From Berberis thunbergii (taxonomy: Eukaryota > Streptophyta > Magnoliopsida > Ranunculales > Berberidaceae), in contig QNQO01000548.1 of the NCBI GenBank assembly GCA_003290165.1, forward strand, positions 496,001 to 560,000: a DNA stretch of 64,000 nucleotides. Reading direction: 5' to 3'. A program made the position numbers and the translations under genes. The notes under the pieces are model-generated. The model saw only the letters and a program-made list of their open reading frames with translations, made no database searches and had not been told where the DNA came from. The number at the start of each line of letters is the position of its first letter. Positions within the stretch are counted from its first letter, which is position 1. Positions 24,483 to 35,100 of the stretch are shown in pieces.

Positions 24483-26340
24483 TGATATACACGTAATTAT
24501 TACAAATTATGACCCTTAATTTATATATGTTAGTGCTTCAATTAATATATTTTATTCTAATTATTTCAATTTTTATGTTTTTGTAGGAATCTGCGCGCCG
24601 TGAACGATAAAAGTGCATTCAGGTGACAAATTTGAGAAAATGATTAATTTGTCGATTCTAGCGGTGGTACAAAAGAGTGGTTCACACATCTAAGCCTAAC
24701 CCGAATAAGCATGGTCCATGTACTTTAACCAAGCTCAAGCCCAAGCCCAGAAAGCTAGAATCCTAAACCCAGCCTAACAAGGAAATAGGGAAACCCTATT
24801 TAGGTTTCTCTATTACCTTCTCTTTGAACCTAGCTCTTCTCTTCCACGTTTTCTTCCTCTCTTTTCCAGCCACCATCTCCACCTCCACCAAGGCAGAGCC
24901 CTGCCGCTCTCGCCACTAACCAACCACCATCTCGCCACTAACTGTCCTCGCCACCGTCATTAACCACCCTGTTTCACAATACAAACATCGACCTCGCCAC
25001 CTTCACCTCGCCACAGTCCTCTCTGTCCATAACACAGCCGCCACCACCATCTCCTTCCATCTCTCTCACCGCCACCATCACTCGAACACCATCGCCACCA
25101 CCGCGCGCACAAAACCGTCACGAAACAGGGCACCTCCCTGTTTCGCTCCCTGTTCCTCGCCCTCCTTCCGCTTTCTCTCTTCTCCACGGTCTCTCCCTCC
25201 TCCACTTCTCTCTCTCTCTCGACCACCGCCGAAACAGACCACGCAACAGCCACCACCACCGCGAAACAGGGAGAGCACCTCCCTGTTTCTTGTCCCCTTT
25301 TGCGGTTTTTGTTGTTATCTCTGTTCCCTCACCCTCTCTCTTTGTTCTTTCAGGTACAGGAGCCGATCGGGAGGAGAGAAAACTCGCGAGGAGCGGAGAA
25401 CAGCGGCGGAGCTGGTCGCGTCACGCTGGAGAAGACGAAGCAGCGGCAGAGCAGATTTCACGCGGGAAAAAACAGTTTTTTTGTTTTGAAAAACCGTTTT
25501 AGCTATTGTCACCCCGAGAACTTGTAAGAGCCACCACAGAGCAAATTTAGCTGATTTTCTCAGGATTCGTGCACATACAGGAAGCGATGGGTTCCTCCTC
25601 CAGTGATGCTGTGACCACCACCACCATGAGTCACTAAACCCCACGCAAGGTGAAGAGGTGAACTCCTAGATGTAACGAACTAAATTAGTAATTGATTCGC
25701 TTTAAGTTTTCACGATGAATAATGATGTTTAATGATTATCACTTTTATTTAATATAGAAATTTATGTTATTTCAGTGAGAAGGATTTCATAGATTTCTTT
25801 GTAGATTATTTTTAATCCGGTGATTATCTTTTCTGCTCCATATATGCTTAGTGCTTTTCTTATGTGTGGAATGTTTAAGAATTAATTGATTTCGGTAGGT
25901 TAGTTATATGTGATTGTCATTTATTACGGTATTGTCTTTGAATATATCGTAAGTTTAGGATATCACATATGACAAACCTTTGTGGTTTCTTAGAAGAAGT
26001 AAAATCTAAACTTCATTTACATTAGGGTTTATTAATGATTAAAAGATTATTTTTCCGATTACGTCGTTTGGGATGTGAAACACGTAGTTGAGTCATCATA
26101 GCGAATCAATACTAATTGGCGTGTGAAGTCTAGGAGGGATTCTTGGAACCTTGTGATTTTTCTAAACTTAATTTTCATTAAATTAAATTCAATTTCGTTT
26201 TTTAAATTTGTTAGAATTTATTAACTTTAGTTTCGCATAGTTTGTTTTCCTTAACCTTATTTTGTAGATCGTTTTTCCTCGTGGGATCGACACCCCATTC
26301 TTTACTGCAATTGACCGCGTGTATTGTTTGGGCGTAATCA
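24483..26340 (+). repeat. 5' LTR of element 1 (1858 bp)
   Basis: It starts TG and ends CA. The first 500 bp are AT-rich. The middle (about 24880-25460) is C-rich then GC-rich with CCACCACC and TCTCTCTC runs and two perfect palindromes (25121-25145 and 25263-25289). The last part resembles U5 of Athila elements, with CTCGTGGGATCGAC near the end. Open frames up to 109 codons here are low-complexity Pro/Ser/Arg products of the C-rich segment and are duplicated in the 3' LTR, so they are not called as genes. Confidence 0.93.
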
Positions 26341-26345
26341 AATTT

Positions 26346-26363
26346 TGGCGCCTTTGCCGCGGA
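26346..26363 (+). other. Primer binding site of element 1 (tRNA-Asp type)
   Basis: TGGCGCCTTTGCCGCGGA starts 5 bases after the 5' LTR. It differs by two bases from the tRNA-Asp-complementary site TGGCGCCGTTGCCGGGGA typical of plant Athila elements, where minus-strand DNA synthesis starts. Confidence 0.82.
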
Positions 26364-26583
26364 ACAAGCGTCATTCTACAAGGAAGGTTTCGGGTATTAT
26401 CTTTCTTGCTCATTTTTCATTTTATTTTATTTTATTCTATTTTTTTTTAGGTTTTAGGTCCAGTTTAATTTCTATCTTTATCTTTATTTTTATTTTATTT
26501 TATTTCTAAAAAAAAATTAAATTAAATTAATTAAAAAAAATTAATTAAAAATAAATTATTAAATTAAAAAAAACATTGGGGGA
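26364..26583 (+). other. AT-rich leader replacing the N-terminal half of gag
   Basis: Between the primer site and the first gag-like codon lies ~220 bp, mostly TTTTATTTTA and AAATTAAATTAATT runs. In intact Athila-type elements the gag start codon and N-terminal half would be downstream of a leader like this. Here reading goes from AT-rich DNA straight into mid-gag sequence, so a 5' deletion is likely. Confidence 0.6.
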
Positions 26584-28041
26584 GTGAGTTGGAATAGAGA
26601 CCACTTAGGTTCGTGGGAGGAGATGACCCAAACATTTTTTAATAAATACTTTCCTCACCACAAAACCAACGGTCTAAAGAGACAAATTTCTACCTTCACC
26701 CAAAAGAATAACGAGATATTATATCAAGCATGGGAAAGGTTCAAGGATCTTTTGAATACATGCCCACACCATGGGTATGAGAATTGGCGCTTAGTCAGTT
26801 ATTTTTATGAGGGGCTCACCAGTAGAGAACGTCAGTTCCTTGAGATGATGTGTAATGGAGAATTTTTGCAAAAGGACCCTAACGAGGCCATTGAGTACCT
26901 GAATGACTTGGCTGAAAATGCTCATACTGAGAGCACGGATAGAACACATCCAGCTGGAATTTACCAACTTAGGGAAGAGGATAGCCTTAGAGCCCAACTT
27001 GATAGAGTAACCAGGGAGTTAGAGGCACTTAAGACCCAGGATGGTAGGCCCACACATACTGTTGCCAGAGTTGAGCTACAAGACGCATGTTTTATATGCG
27101 AGGGAGTTGAACACTACGCACAGGATTGCCCAACCTTCACTGAGATGAGAGGGGTTTATGAGGAACAATGTAACGCCTTAGGGATGTATAAGAAGCCTTA
27201 CTCACCATTCTCTGACACTTACAATTATGGCTGAAGAGATCACCCTAACTTTAGCTGGAGGTCTGAGGTAGACCAACCTACACACTCACAGGCACAACCA
27301 CCTAGGTCATACCCTGCACCTCTATACAATGCCCAATCTAACACAAGTTCCTTATCAGACACATTACATGCATTTATAGAGGCACAAGGTAAAACTAATC
27401 AAAAAATTGAGGTTGCATTGACACAGTTGGCAAAAGAAAACAAGGAAATCAAAAGCCAAATAAGCAAGTTGACAAGTTCATTAACAGTACAAGCTTGGGG
27501 TCAATTTCCATCACAACCTCAAGCAAATCCGAAGGGCCAACTTATGGCACAAACCTCTACTTCAGACTCTCAGAATGTCAAAGAGGTTAATGCCATCGCC
27601 ACTCAGAGTGGTAAGATCTTCGATGGGTCAAGCTCGTCCACAACTATAAGCACCTCCCCAAGTGCACAGGAGAGCATCCCTGAGGATGAGCCCAACAAGA
27701 CCATTCCAGTTTCAGTTCATTTTCCTCAAGCACTACGACCTACTGGAAAGAAATTAAATATGTATGGTGAGATTTTAGAACACTTGAACCAGGTTAAAAT
27801 TAACTTACCTTTGCCACATGTGTTTAAACAGGTACCAACTTATGCGAGGGTCATCAAGGATCTATGCACTATCAAGAAGAAACATCAGGTGGTTGCTATC
27901 TTTGAATGGATTGACCCTCAACTTTTCAGGTTGTTGGTATACGATTCCTTTACCCTTTTGACTCATTTATATCATAGACTAGGTTTGGAGGTGAATGTTC
28001 CCTATGTTCTTTCTCATCACTTCATAGTATATCTTTCATGA
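26584..28041 (+). pseudogene. gag: Truncated gag of Athila/Tat-like element, one premature stop
   Basis: This is the remnant of the retrotransposon capsid/nucleocapsid protein. From codon 1 the frame shows SWEEMTQTFFNKYFP, then WERFKDLLNTCPHHG and FYEGL, the conserved C-terminal half of the Ty3/gypsy gag domain. A CX2CX4HX4C zinc knuckle sits at about residues 169-182. TGA at 27232-27234 interrupts the frame in NYG-stop-RDHPNFSW, where relatives have Trp (TGG), so a single G-to-A change explains it. The same frame then continues to 28041 through a coiled-coil-like segment (KTNQKIEVALTQLAKENKEI), an IATQSGK motif and VPTYARVIKDLCTIKKKH, which in Athila elements leads towards the protease. It then joins a short tail with DPQLFRLL. 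There is no ATG at the beginning; the N-terminal half is absent and everything from protease to integrase is missing. Confidence 0.88.
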
Positions 28042-30286
28042 GGGAGAATATATGTCGGGCTGACGACGTTAAACCAAGCGCTCCTAGGAGGCAGCCTAGC
28101 CTTAGTTGTGTGTCTTTGCTGTTAGTTTGGATTGATTTTCGAGTACCCTATTTAGTTGTGTTTCACTCATACTCGTTAGCTCCATAACAGTTTTGACTTA
28201 CAACTTGCTTTTTTTTTGTTTTCTTTGTTAATGTCGAGTCTGCATTTTATCAATTTCTAATGAAAACTCCATGATTCTTATGTTTATGAGCGTTCATTGG
28301 TGAAAGATTTCATCGAAAGTGGTAAAAAGCTTCACCATGGTAATATCACTTTAACCCTCCTCTTTTCTATTACCTTGATTTGTCATGATTATTATTTTAT
28401 ACATTGAGGACAATGTTTGGTTTAGGTTTGGGGGTGTGGTTTACTAGATTTTTTTTTAATGCAATTTTCAAAAATCTTTGAGTTTAAAACGTATTTTACA
28501 TTTAAACCGAGTCATTTTTGTGTTCTACTCAATCTCCATTGAACACTTAGATGATTATGGTAATTGTGTAAAATCTTCTTGAAAATGCATTTGAAATCCG
28601 AACTCTTGGTGAATAAAAAAAAAAAAAAAGAGGTTTTGAGTTTTTTTAGATAATATTTTTGTTGCCTGTAATTTTGAGAAAACACATACTAGCACGTGTC
28701 AGATAGTTATATTAGTGGAAAACATGGTATTTGATATTATCCTTATGTTAGATGTATTTCGTGAGACTTTTCAACTCGACTATTCATGCACTATAAGCCA
28801 AGTCAACATGATTTGAAGTTGATTAGTGAGGTATTGAACTAGAAAACTTTAGAATAATAGTGGAGACTTAACCCTTGTGAGTTTTGAGCCATTCTTTATT
28901 TCTTGAGGGTTATTAATTATACTCTGATTTTTCTTGAGTCCGCATTATTTCGTTGATGATCTCATTATTCTTTATTTTCTTATTGATTGCTTTAAGAATG
29001 ACATAAAAATTGAATCGTTACACTAGAACTTTTTGCTTTATTTAGTTGAGATGTCCTAGTACTAACTACTTATGAAGTGATATAGGCACTTCTTTCTTTA
29101 AACCATTTTTAGCCTTTTAGCCTACCCAATAATAAATATCTATTTGCAGCCCTTTGAGCCTTTAGATAGCCTTTTCTTTGTTATCCCCATTCCCAATACC
29201 CACTCCAATCAAGGAGTAATACCTCCATTATTTTATCCTTACCCAATTTTCTGAGAATGTATCCAGTGAGATATATTTATGGAATGGGCAAATAAAAAAA
29301 AATTAAAAAAAGGATATTTCATGCACCCTTGAAGTAAAAGTGTTGGATTGTATCAATGGGGAAAAGCATGTCAAAAAAAAAAAAATTGTGATTGAAGAAG
29401 AAAATAATGAAGAAAAAGTTAATGGTGTACAACATTGATTTGCTCTTCGATGCCCTATGTTTTATTCAAGGGTGTATCCATTCTCAGAAAATCTTTGTAT
29501 CATTTTTGTCCATTATTGTTTGCCATAATCCAAGCCCCAATACAACCTAGTAAAGACCTGATTGATCTTAAGTGAAAGTTAGCTTAATAGATGTGGAGAT
29601 TGAATAGGCAAGAATTATGGTGTTTGGTTCAACATTCTCAAAAGTAATCAATATTCCGGTCCATGAGATCATATTCATTTCACTCTTTGAAAATTCCGTT
29701 TTTCATGATAATTATATGTGAGACGTTTGCATTTTCCATAATATATTCTTTTCCTCACATATAAACTGAGTGCCTAATCTCTGAGCGTTTCATTTCTGAG
29801 CGACATGAGAGAATTGTAGTCGAAACGTCTTTTCTGAAGGTTTTCTTGTCACATCTTTACTATGAGATGAAGAGTTATGTTGATAAGGCTCCTCACACAC
29901 ACACTTCGAGTTGAGAATGATTATGAAATTCATTTAACCTTTAGATACTATTAAATTATTGTACTCTATTGATATACTTTTGTGACAGTTTTAGTTTGTT
30001 GTTTTTCTCAAATGCTAAGCAATTAGAAAATTACTCTAAGGAAAATAAAGAAGAATGCTCACGTTTTTGCATTATGTTTTTAGAAAATAGATTTTGTTTT
30101 ATTGAGTCAGTAATGTTTGGGGGTAGCATTTCTGGAAACCCTCACGAGACTATAACTCGTCCTCTAGAGGTAATCTAGAGGTTTAAAGCCTTGTTGCACG
30201 TTACGGTAAGTGCAACCGTGATTCCTACGAAAGTGAGTTAGGATTTTATTCTTTATTTTGTTTTGCTCGAGGACTAGCAAAATATA
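28042..30286 (+). other. 3' non-coding region of element 1
   Basis: About 2.2 kb follows the gag remnant. It contains the block AAGCGCTCCTAGGAGGCAGC near 28076, a conserved landmark downstream of the coding region in these elements that is also present in element 2, then AT-rich DNA with A-runs (about 28616-28630, 29375-29386). The 69-codon frame at 29969 has no recognisable domain. I see no envelope-like or antisense gene. Confidence 0.7.
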
Positions 30287-30300
30287 GGTTTGGGGGTATT
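30287..30300 (+). other. Polypurine tract of element 1
   Basis: GGTTTGGGGGTATT lies directly against the 3' LTR. It is the expected plus-strand primer of reverse transcription, and its mirror image stands at the same place in element 2. Confidence 0.75.
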
Positions 30301-32150
30301 TGATATACACGTAATTATTACAAATTATGACCCTTAATTTATATATGTTAGTGCTTCAATTAATATATTTTATTCTAATTATTTCAATTTTTATGTTTTT
30401 GTAGGAATCTGCGCGCTCGTGAACGATAAAAGTGCATTAAGGCGACAAATTTGAGAAAATGATTAATTTGTCGATTCTAGCGGTGGTACAAAAGAGTGGT
30501 TCACACATCTAAGCCTAACCCGAATAAGCATGGTCCACGTACTTTAACCAAGCTCAAGCCCAAGCCCAGAAAGCTAGAATCCTAAACCCAGCCTAACAAG
30601 GAAATAGGGAAACCCTATTTAGGTTTCTCTATTACCTTCTCTTTGAACCTAGCTCTTCTCTTCCACGTTTTCTTCCTCTATTTTCCAGCCACCATCTCCA
30701 ACTCCACCAAGGCAGAGCCCTGCCGCTCTCGCCACTAACCGACCACCATCTCGCCACTAACTGTCCTCGCCACCGTCATTAACCACCCTGTTTCACAATA
30801 CAAACATCGACCTCGCCACAGTCCTCTCTGTCCAGAACACAGCCGCCACCACCATCTCCCTCCATCTCTCTCACCGCCACCATCACTCGAACACCATCGC
30901 CACCACCGCGCGCACAACACCGTCGCGAAACAGGGCACCTCCCTGTTTCGCTCCCTGTTCCTCGCCCTCCTTCCGCTTTCTCTCTTCTCCATGGTCTCTC
31001 CCTCCTCCACTTCTCTCTCTCTCTCTCGACCACCGCCGAAACAGACCACGCAACAGCCACCACCACCGCGAAACAGGGAGAACACCTCCCTGTTTCTCGT
31101 CCCCTTTCGCGGTTTTTGTTGTTATCTCTGTTCCCTCACCCTCTCTCTTTGTTCTTTCAGGTACAGGAGCCGATCGGGAAGAGAGAAAGCTCGCGAGGAG
31201 CGGAGAACAGCAGCGGAGCTGGTCGCGTCGCGCTGGAGAAGACGAAGCAGCGGTAGAGCAGATTTCACGCGGGAAAAAACTGTTTTTTTGTTTTGAAAAA
31301 CCGTTTTAGCTATTGTCACGCCGAGAACTTGTAAGAGCCACCACAGAGCAAATTTAACTGATTTTTGCGGGATTCGTGCGCGTACAGGAAGCGATGGGTT
31401 CCTCCTCCAGTGATGCTGTGACCACCACCACCATGAGTCACTAAACCCCACGCAAGGTGAAGAGGTGAACTCCTAGATGTAACGAACTAAATTAGTAATT
31501 GATTCGCTTTAAGTTTTCACGATGAATAATGATGTTTAATGATTATCACTTTTATTTAATATAGAAATTTATGTTATTTCAGTGAGAAGGATTTCATAGA
31601 TTTCTTTGTAGATTATTTTTAATCCGGTGATTATCTTTTCTGCTCCATATAAGCTTAGTCATGCTTTTCTTATGTGTGGAATGTTTAAGAATTAATTGAT
31701 TCCGGTAGGTTAGTTATATATGATTGTCATTTATTACGGTATTGTCTCCGGATATATCGTAAGTTTAGGATATCACATATGACAAACCTTTGTGGTTTCT
31801 TAGAAGAAGTAAAATCTAAACTTCATTTACATTAGGGTTTATTAATGATTAAAAGATTATTTTTCCGATTACGTCGTTTGGGATGTGAAACACGTAGTTG
31901 AGTCATCATAGCGAATCAATACTAATTGGCGTGTGAAGTCTAGGAGGGATTCTTGGAACCTAGTGATTTTTCTAAACTTAATTTTCATTAAATTAAATTC
32001 AATTTCGTTTTTTAAATTTGTTAGAATTTATTAACTTTTGTTTCGCATAGTATGTTTTCCTTAACCTTATTTTGTAGATCGTTTTTCCTCGTGGGATCGA
32101 CACCCCATTCTTTACTGCAATTGACCGTGTGTATTGTTTGGGCGTAATCA
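30301..32150 (+). repeat. 3' LTR of element 1 (1850 bp)
   Basis: It is colinear with the 5' LTR from TGATATACACG to GGCGTAATCA, with scattered substitutions, a 14-bp deletion in the CCTCGCCAC stretch and a 2-bp change in the TC run. The two palindromes are kept (30926-30950 and 31070-31096). Confidence 0.94.
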
Positions 32151-35100
32151 GTTACCCACCCAGTTACAAGTCAAATGAAGTCTATTTGATGACTCAAATC
32201 CTCAATTTCTGCGATTGTACCCAAATTTGCCTCCAATTTATTCTACTACGTACAAACGAGTTTTCCTTCTAGTTAAGCACAACCAAACGTTTTGGTTCAT
32301 GCCAATATGTTTCATTTATGATTAATAAAGTACCCACGTGTTTAGAAGACCAACAAAGTCCATTTGGTCACTCAAATGCTTGTATTCTTGGATTGCACCC
32401 AAATTAGCCTAAAGTGGAGCCTACAATGTACAAACGAGTTTTTTCTTCTTTGTTAAACACAACCAAACTTGTTTGTTGTGGCCAATACATTGCATTTGAA
32501 ATTAATGCTACCCACATCTTCAGAAGTTAAACGAAATCAATTTGGTCACTCAAATCCTCATATTCTATGATTGCACCCAAATTTGCCTGCAATTTAGCCT
32601 ACAACGTTCAAACTAGTTTTTCCTTTTTTTTAAAGCACAACCAAACTTTTTGGATGAGGCCAACATGTTGCATTTGTCATTATTAAGATACCCACATATT
32701 TAAACATCAAATGAAGTCCATTTGGTCACTCAAATCCTCATATTCTACGATTGCACCCAAATTGGCCTCCAATTTAGCCTACAACGTACAAACCAATTTC
32801 CATTTTTGTTAAGCACAACAAAATTTTTTTGTTGAGGCGAACATGTTGCATTTTTCATTATTAAGGTACCCACGAGGTTAAATGTCAAACGAAGTCCATT
32901 TGGTCACTCAAATCCTCGTATTCTACGATTGCATCCAAATTGGCCTCCAATTTAGGCTACAACGTAAAAATGAGTTTTCCTTTTCGTTGAGCAAAACCAA
33001 ACTTTTTGGTTGAGGCCAAAATATTGCATTTGTCATTATTAAATTACCCAAAACGTTATAAGTAAAACAAAGGCAATTTGGTCACGCAAATCCTCGTATT
33101 CTCGGATTGCACTCAAATTGGCCTCCAATTGAGCCTATAATGTACAAACGAATTTTACCTTTTTCGTTAAGCACAACCAAACCTTTTGGTTGAGGCCAAC
33201 ATGTTGCATTTGTCATTATTAAGCTAACCACCTGACCAAACGTCAAACAAAGTCCAGTTGGTCACTCAAATCCTCGTATTCTGCAATTGCACCCAAATTG
33301 GCCTTCATTTGAGCCTACAACTTACAAATGAGTTTTCCTTGTTCATTAAACACAACAAAACTTTTTGGTTGAGGACAAAATGTTTTATTTGTCATTATTT
33401 AGGAACTCACGCGGTTAAACGTCAAACAATGTCTATTTGGTCACACAAAACCTCGTATTCTCCGATTGCTCCCCAATTGGTCTCCAATTTATCCTACAAC
33501 GTATAAACGAGTTTTCCTTTTGGTGAAGCACAACCAAATTTTTTTATCGAGGCCAACATGTTGAATTTTTCATTATGAAAATACCCACATAGTTAAACGT
33601 CAAACAAATTCCATTTGGTCACTCAAATCCTCGTATTCATCGATTGCACTCAAATTGGCATCCAATTTAGCCTACAACGTACAAACGAGTTATCATTTTT
33701 CGTTAAGCACAACCAAACTTTTTGGTTGAGGCCAAAATGTTGCATTTGGTCACAAAAATCCTTGTATTCTTGGATTGCACCCAATTTGGCCTTCAATTAG
33801 GCCAAGAACGTACAAACGAGTTTTCCTTCTTCGTTACGCACAACCAAACATTTTTGGTTGAGGCCACCATGTTGCATTTTTTATTATAAAGGTACCCCGG
33901 TGAAACGTTAGACGAAGTCCATTTGGTCACTCAAATCCTCGTATTTTGCGATTGCTCCCAAATTGGCCTCCAATTAAGCCTACAATGTACAAAAGAGTTT
34001 TCCTTTTTCATTAATCACAACTAAACCATTTGGTTGAGGCTAAAAGGTTGAATTTTTCATTATTAAGGTACCCACGCAGTTAGAAGTCAAACGAAGTCCA
34101 TTTGGTCACTCAAATCTTGGTGTTCAAGGATTGCACCCAAATTGGCCTCGAATTGACCCTACAACGTACAAACGAGTTTTCTTTCTTCGTTAAGCACAAC
34201 CAAACTTGTTTGCTGTGGAAAAATGTTGCATTTGTAATTACTAAAGTACCCACACGATTTGAAGTCAAACGAAAAGCATTTGTCACTCAAATCCTCGTGT
34301 TCTCCGATTGCACCCAAATTGGCCTCTAATTTAGCCTAAATAGTACAAACGAGTTTTTCTTTTTTGTTAAGCACAAGGAACATTTTTTGTTGAGTCCAAA
34401 ATGTTGCATTTGTGATTATTAAGATACCCACACGGTTTGAAGTCAAACAAAGTCCATTTGGTCCCTCAAATCAACGTATTCTCGAATTGCACCCAAATTG
34501 GCCTTTATTTCAGTGTACAACTTACAAACGAGTTTTCCTTCTTCATTAAACACATCAAAACTTTCTGAATGAGACCAAAATGTTGAATTTATCATTATTA
34601 AGGAACCCACACGGTTAAAAATCAAACAAAGACCATTTGTTCTCTCAAATCCTCGTATTCTCCGATTGCATCCAAATTGGTTCAAATTTATCCTACAACG
34701 TACAAACGAGTTTTCCTTCTCGTTAAGTACAACCAAACTTTTTGGTTGAGGCTAACATGTTGCAATTGTCATTATTAAGGTACCCACGAGGCTAAACATC
34801 AAACAAATTCCATTTTGTCACTCAAACCCTCATATTCTTCGATTGCAGCCAAATTGGCATCCTATTGAGCCAACAATGTACAACCTAGTTTTCCTTTTTC
34901 ATTATCCACAACAAAATAGAACTTGTTTATTGAGGCCAACATGTTGCATTTTTACATTATTAAGGTATCCACACAGTTAAATGTCAAACGAAGTCCATTT
35001 GGTCACTCAAATCCTCGTAATCTGCAATTGCACCCAAATTGGCCTCCAATTTAGGCTACAACGTACAAATGAGTTTTCATTCTCGTTAAGCACAACAAAC

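Larger units (their letters stand above)
24483..32150 (+). mobile_element. Non-autonomous Athila/Tat-like LTR retrotransposon (element 1), gag only
   Basis: Two long terminal repeats (24483-26340 and 30301-32150) start TGATATACACG and end GGCGTAATCA. A tRNA-Asp-like primer site follows the first, and a polypurine tract precedes the second. Flanks are GGTAC on the left and GTTAC on the right, a 5-bp target duplication with one mismatch, in the satellite GGTACCC site. The internal part is only 3960 bp and holds a truncated gag with a stop, then a non-coding tail. I see no protease, reverse transcriptase, RNase H or integrase motifs. By eye the LTRs differ by a few tens of changes plus a 14-bp indel at about 25002-25015, around 98% identical, so the insertion is fairly young. 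The layout fits gag-bearing non-autonomous (TR-GAG-like) derivatives of Ty3/gypsy. Confidence 0.92.

Noticed and set aside
24960..25644. Overlapping 66-109 codon frames rich in Arg, Glu, Ser or Pro in the LTR
   Set aside because: Low-complexity C-rich LTR DNA, duplicated at 30735-31451. No known domain.
24483..32150. Possible reverse transcriptase or integrase within element 1
   Set aside because: Interior frames were checked for YxDD, HHCC-type and DDE-type signatures and none was seen. The interior is too short for pol.
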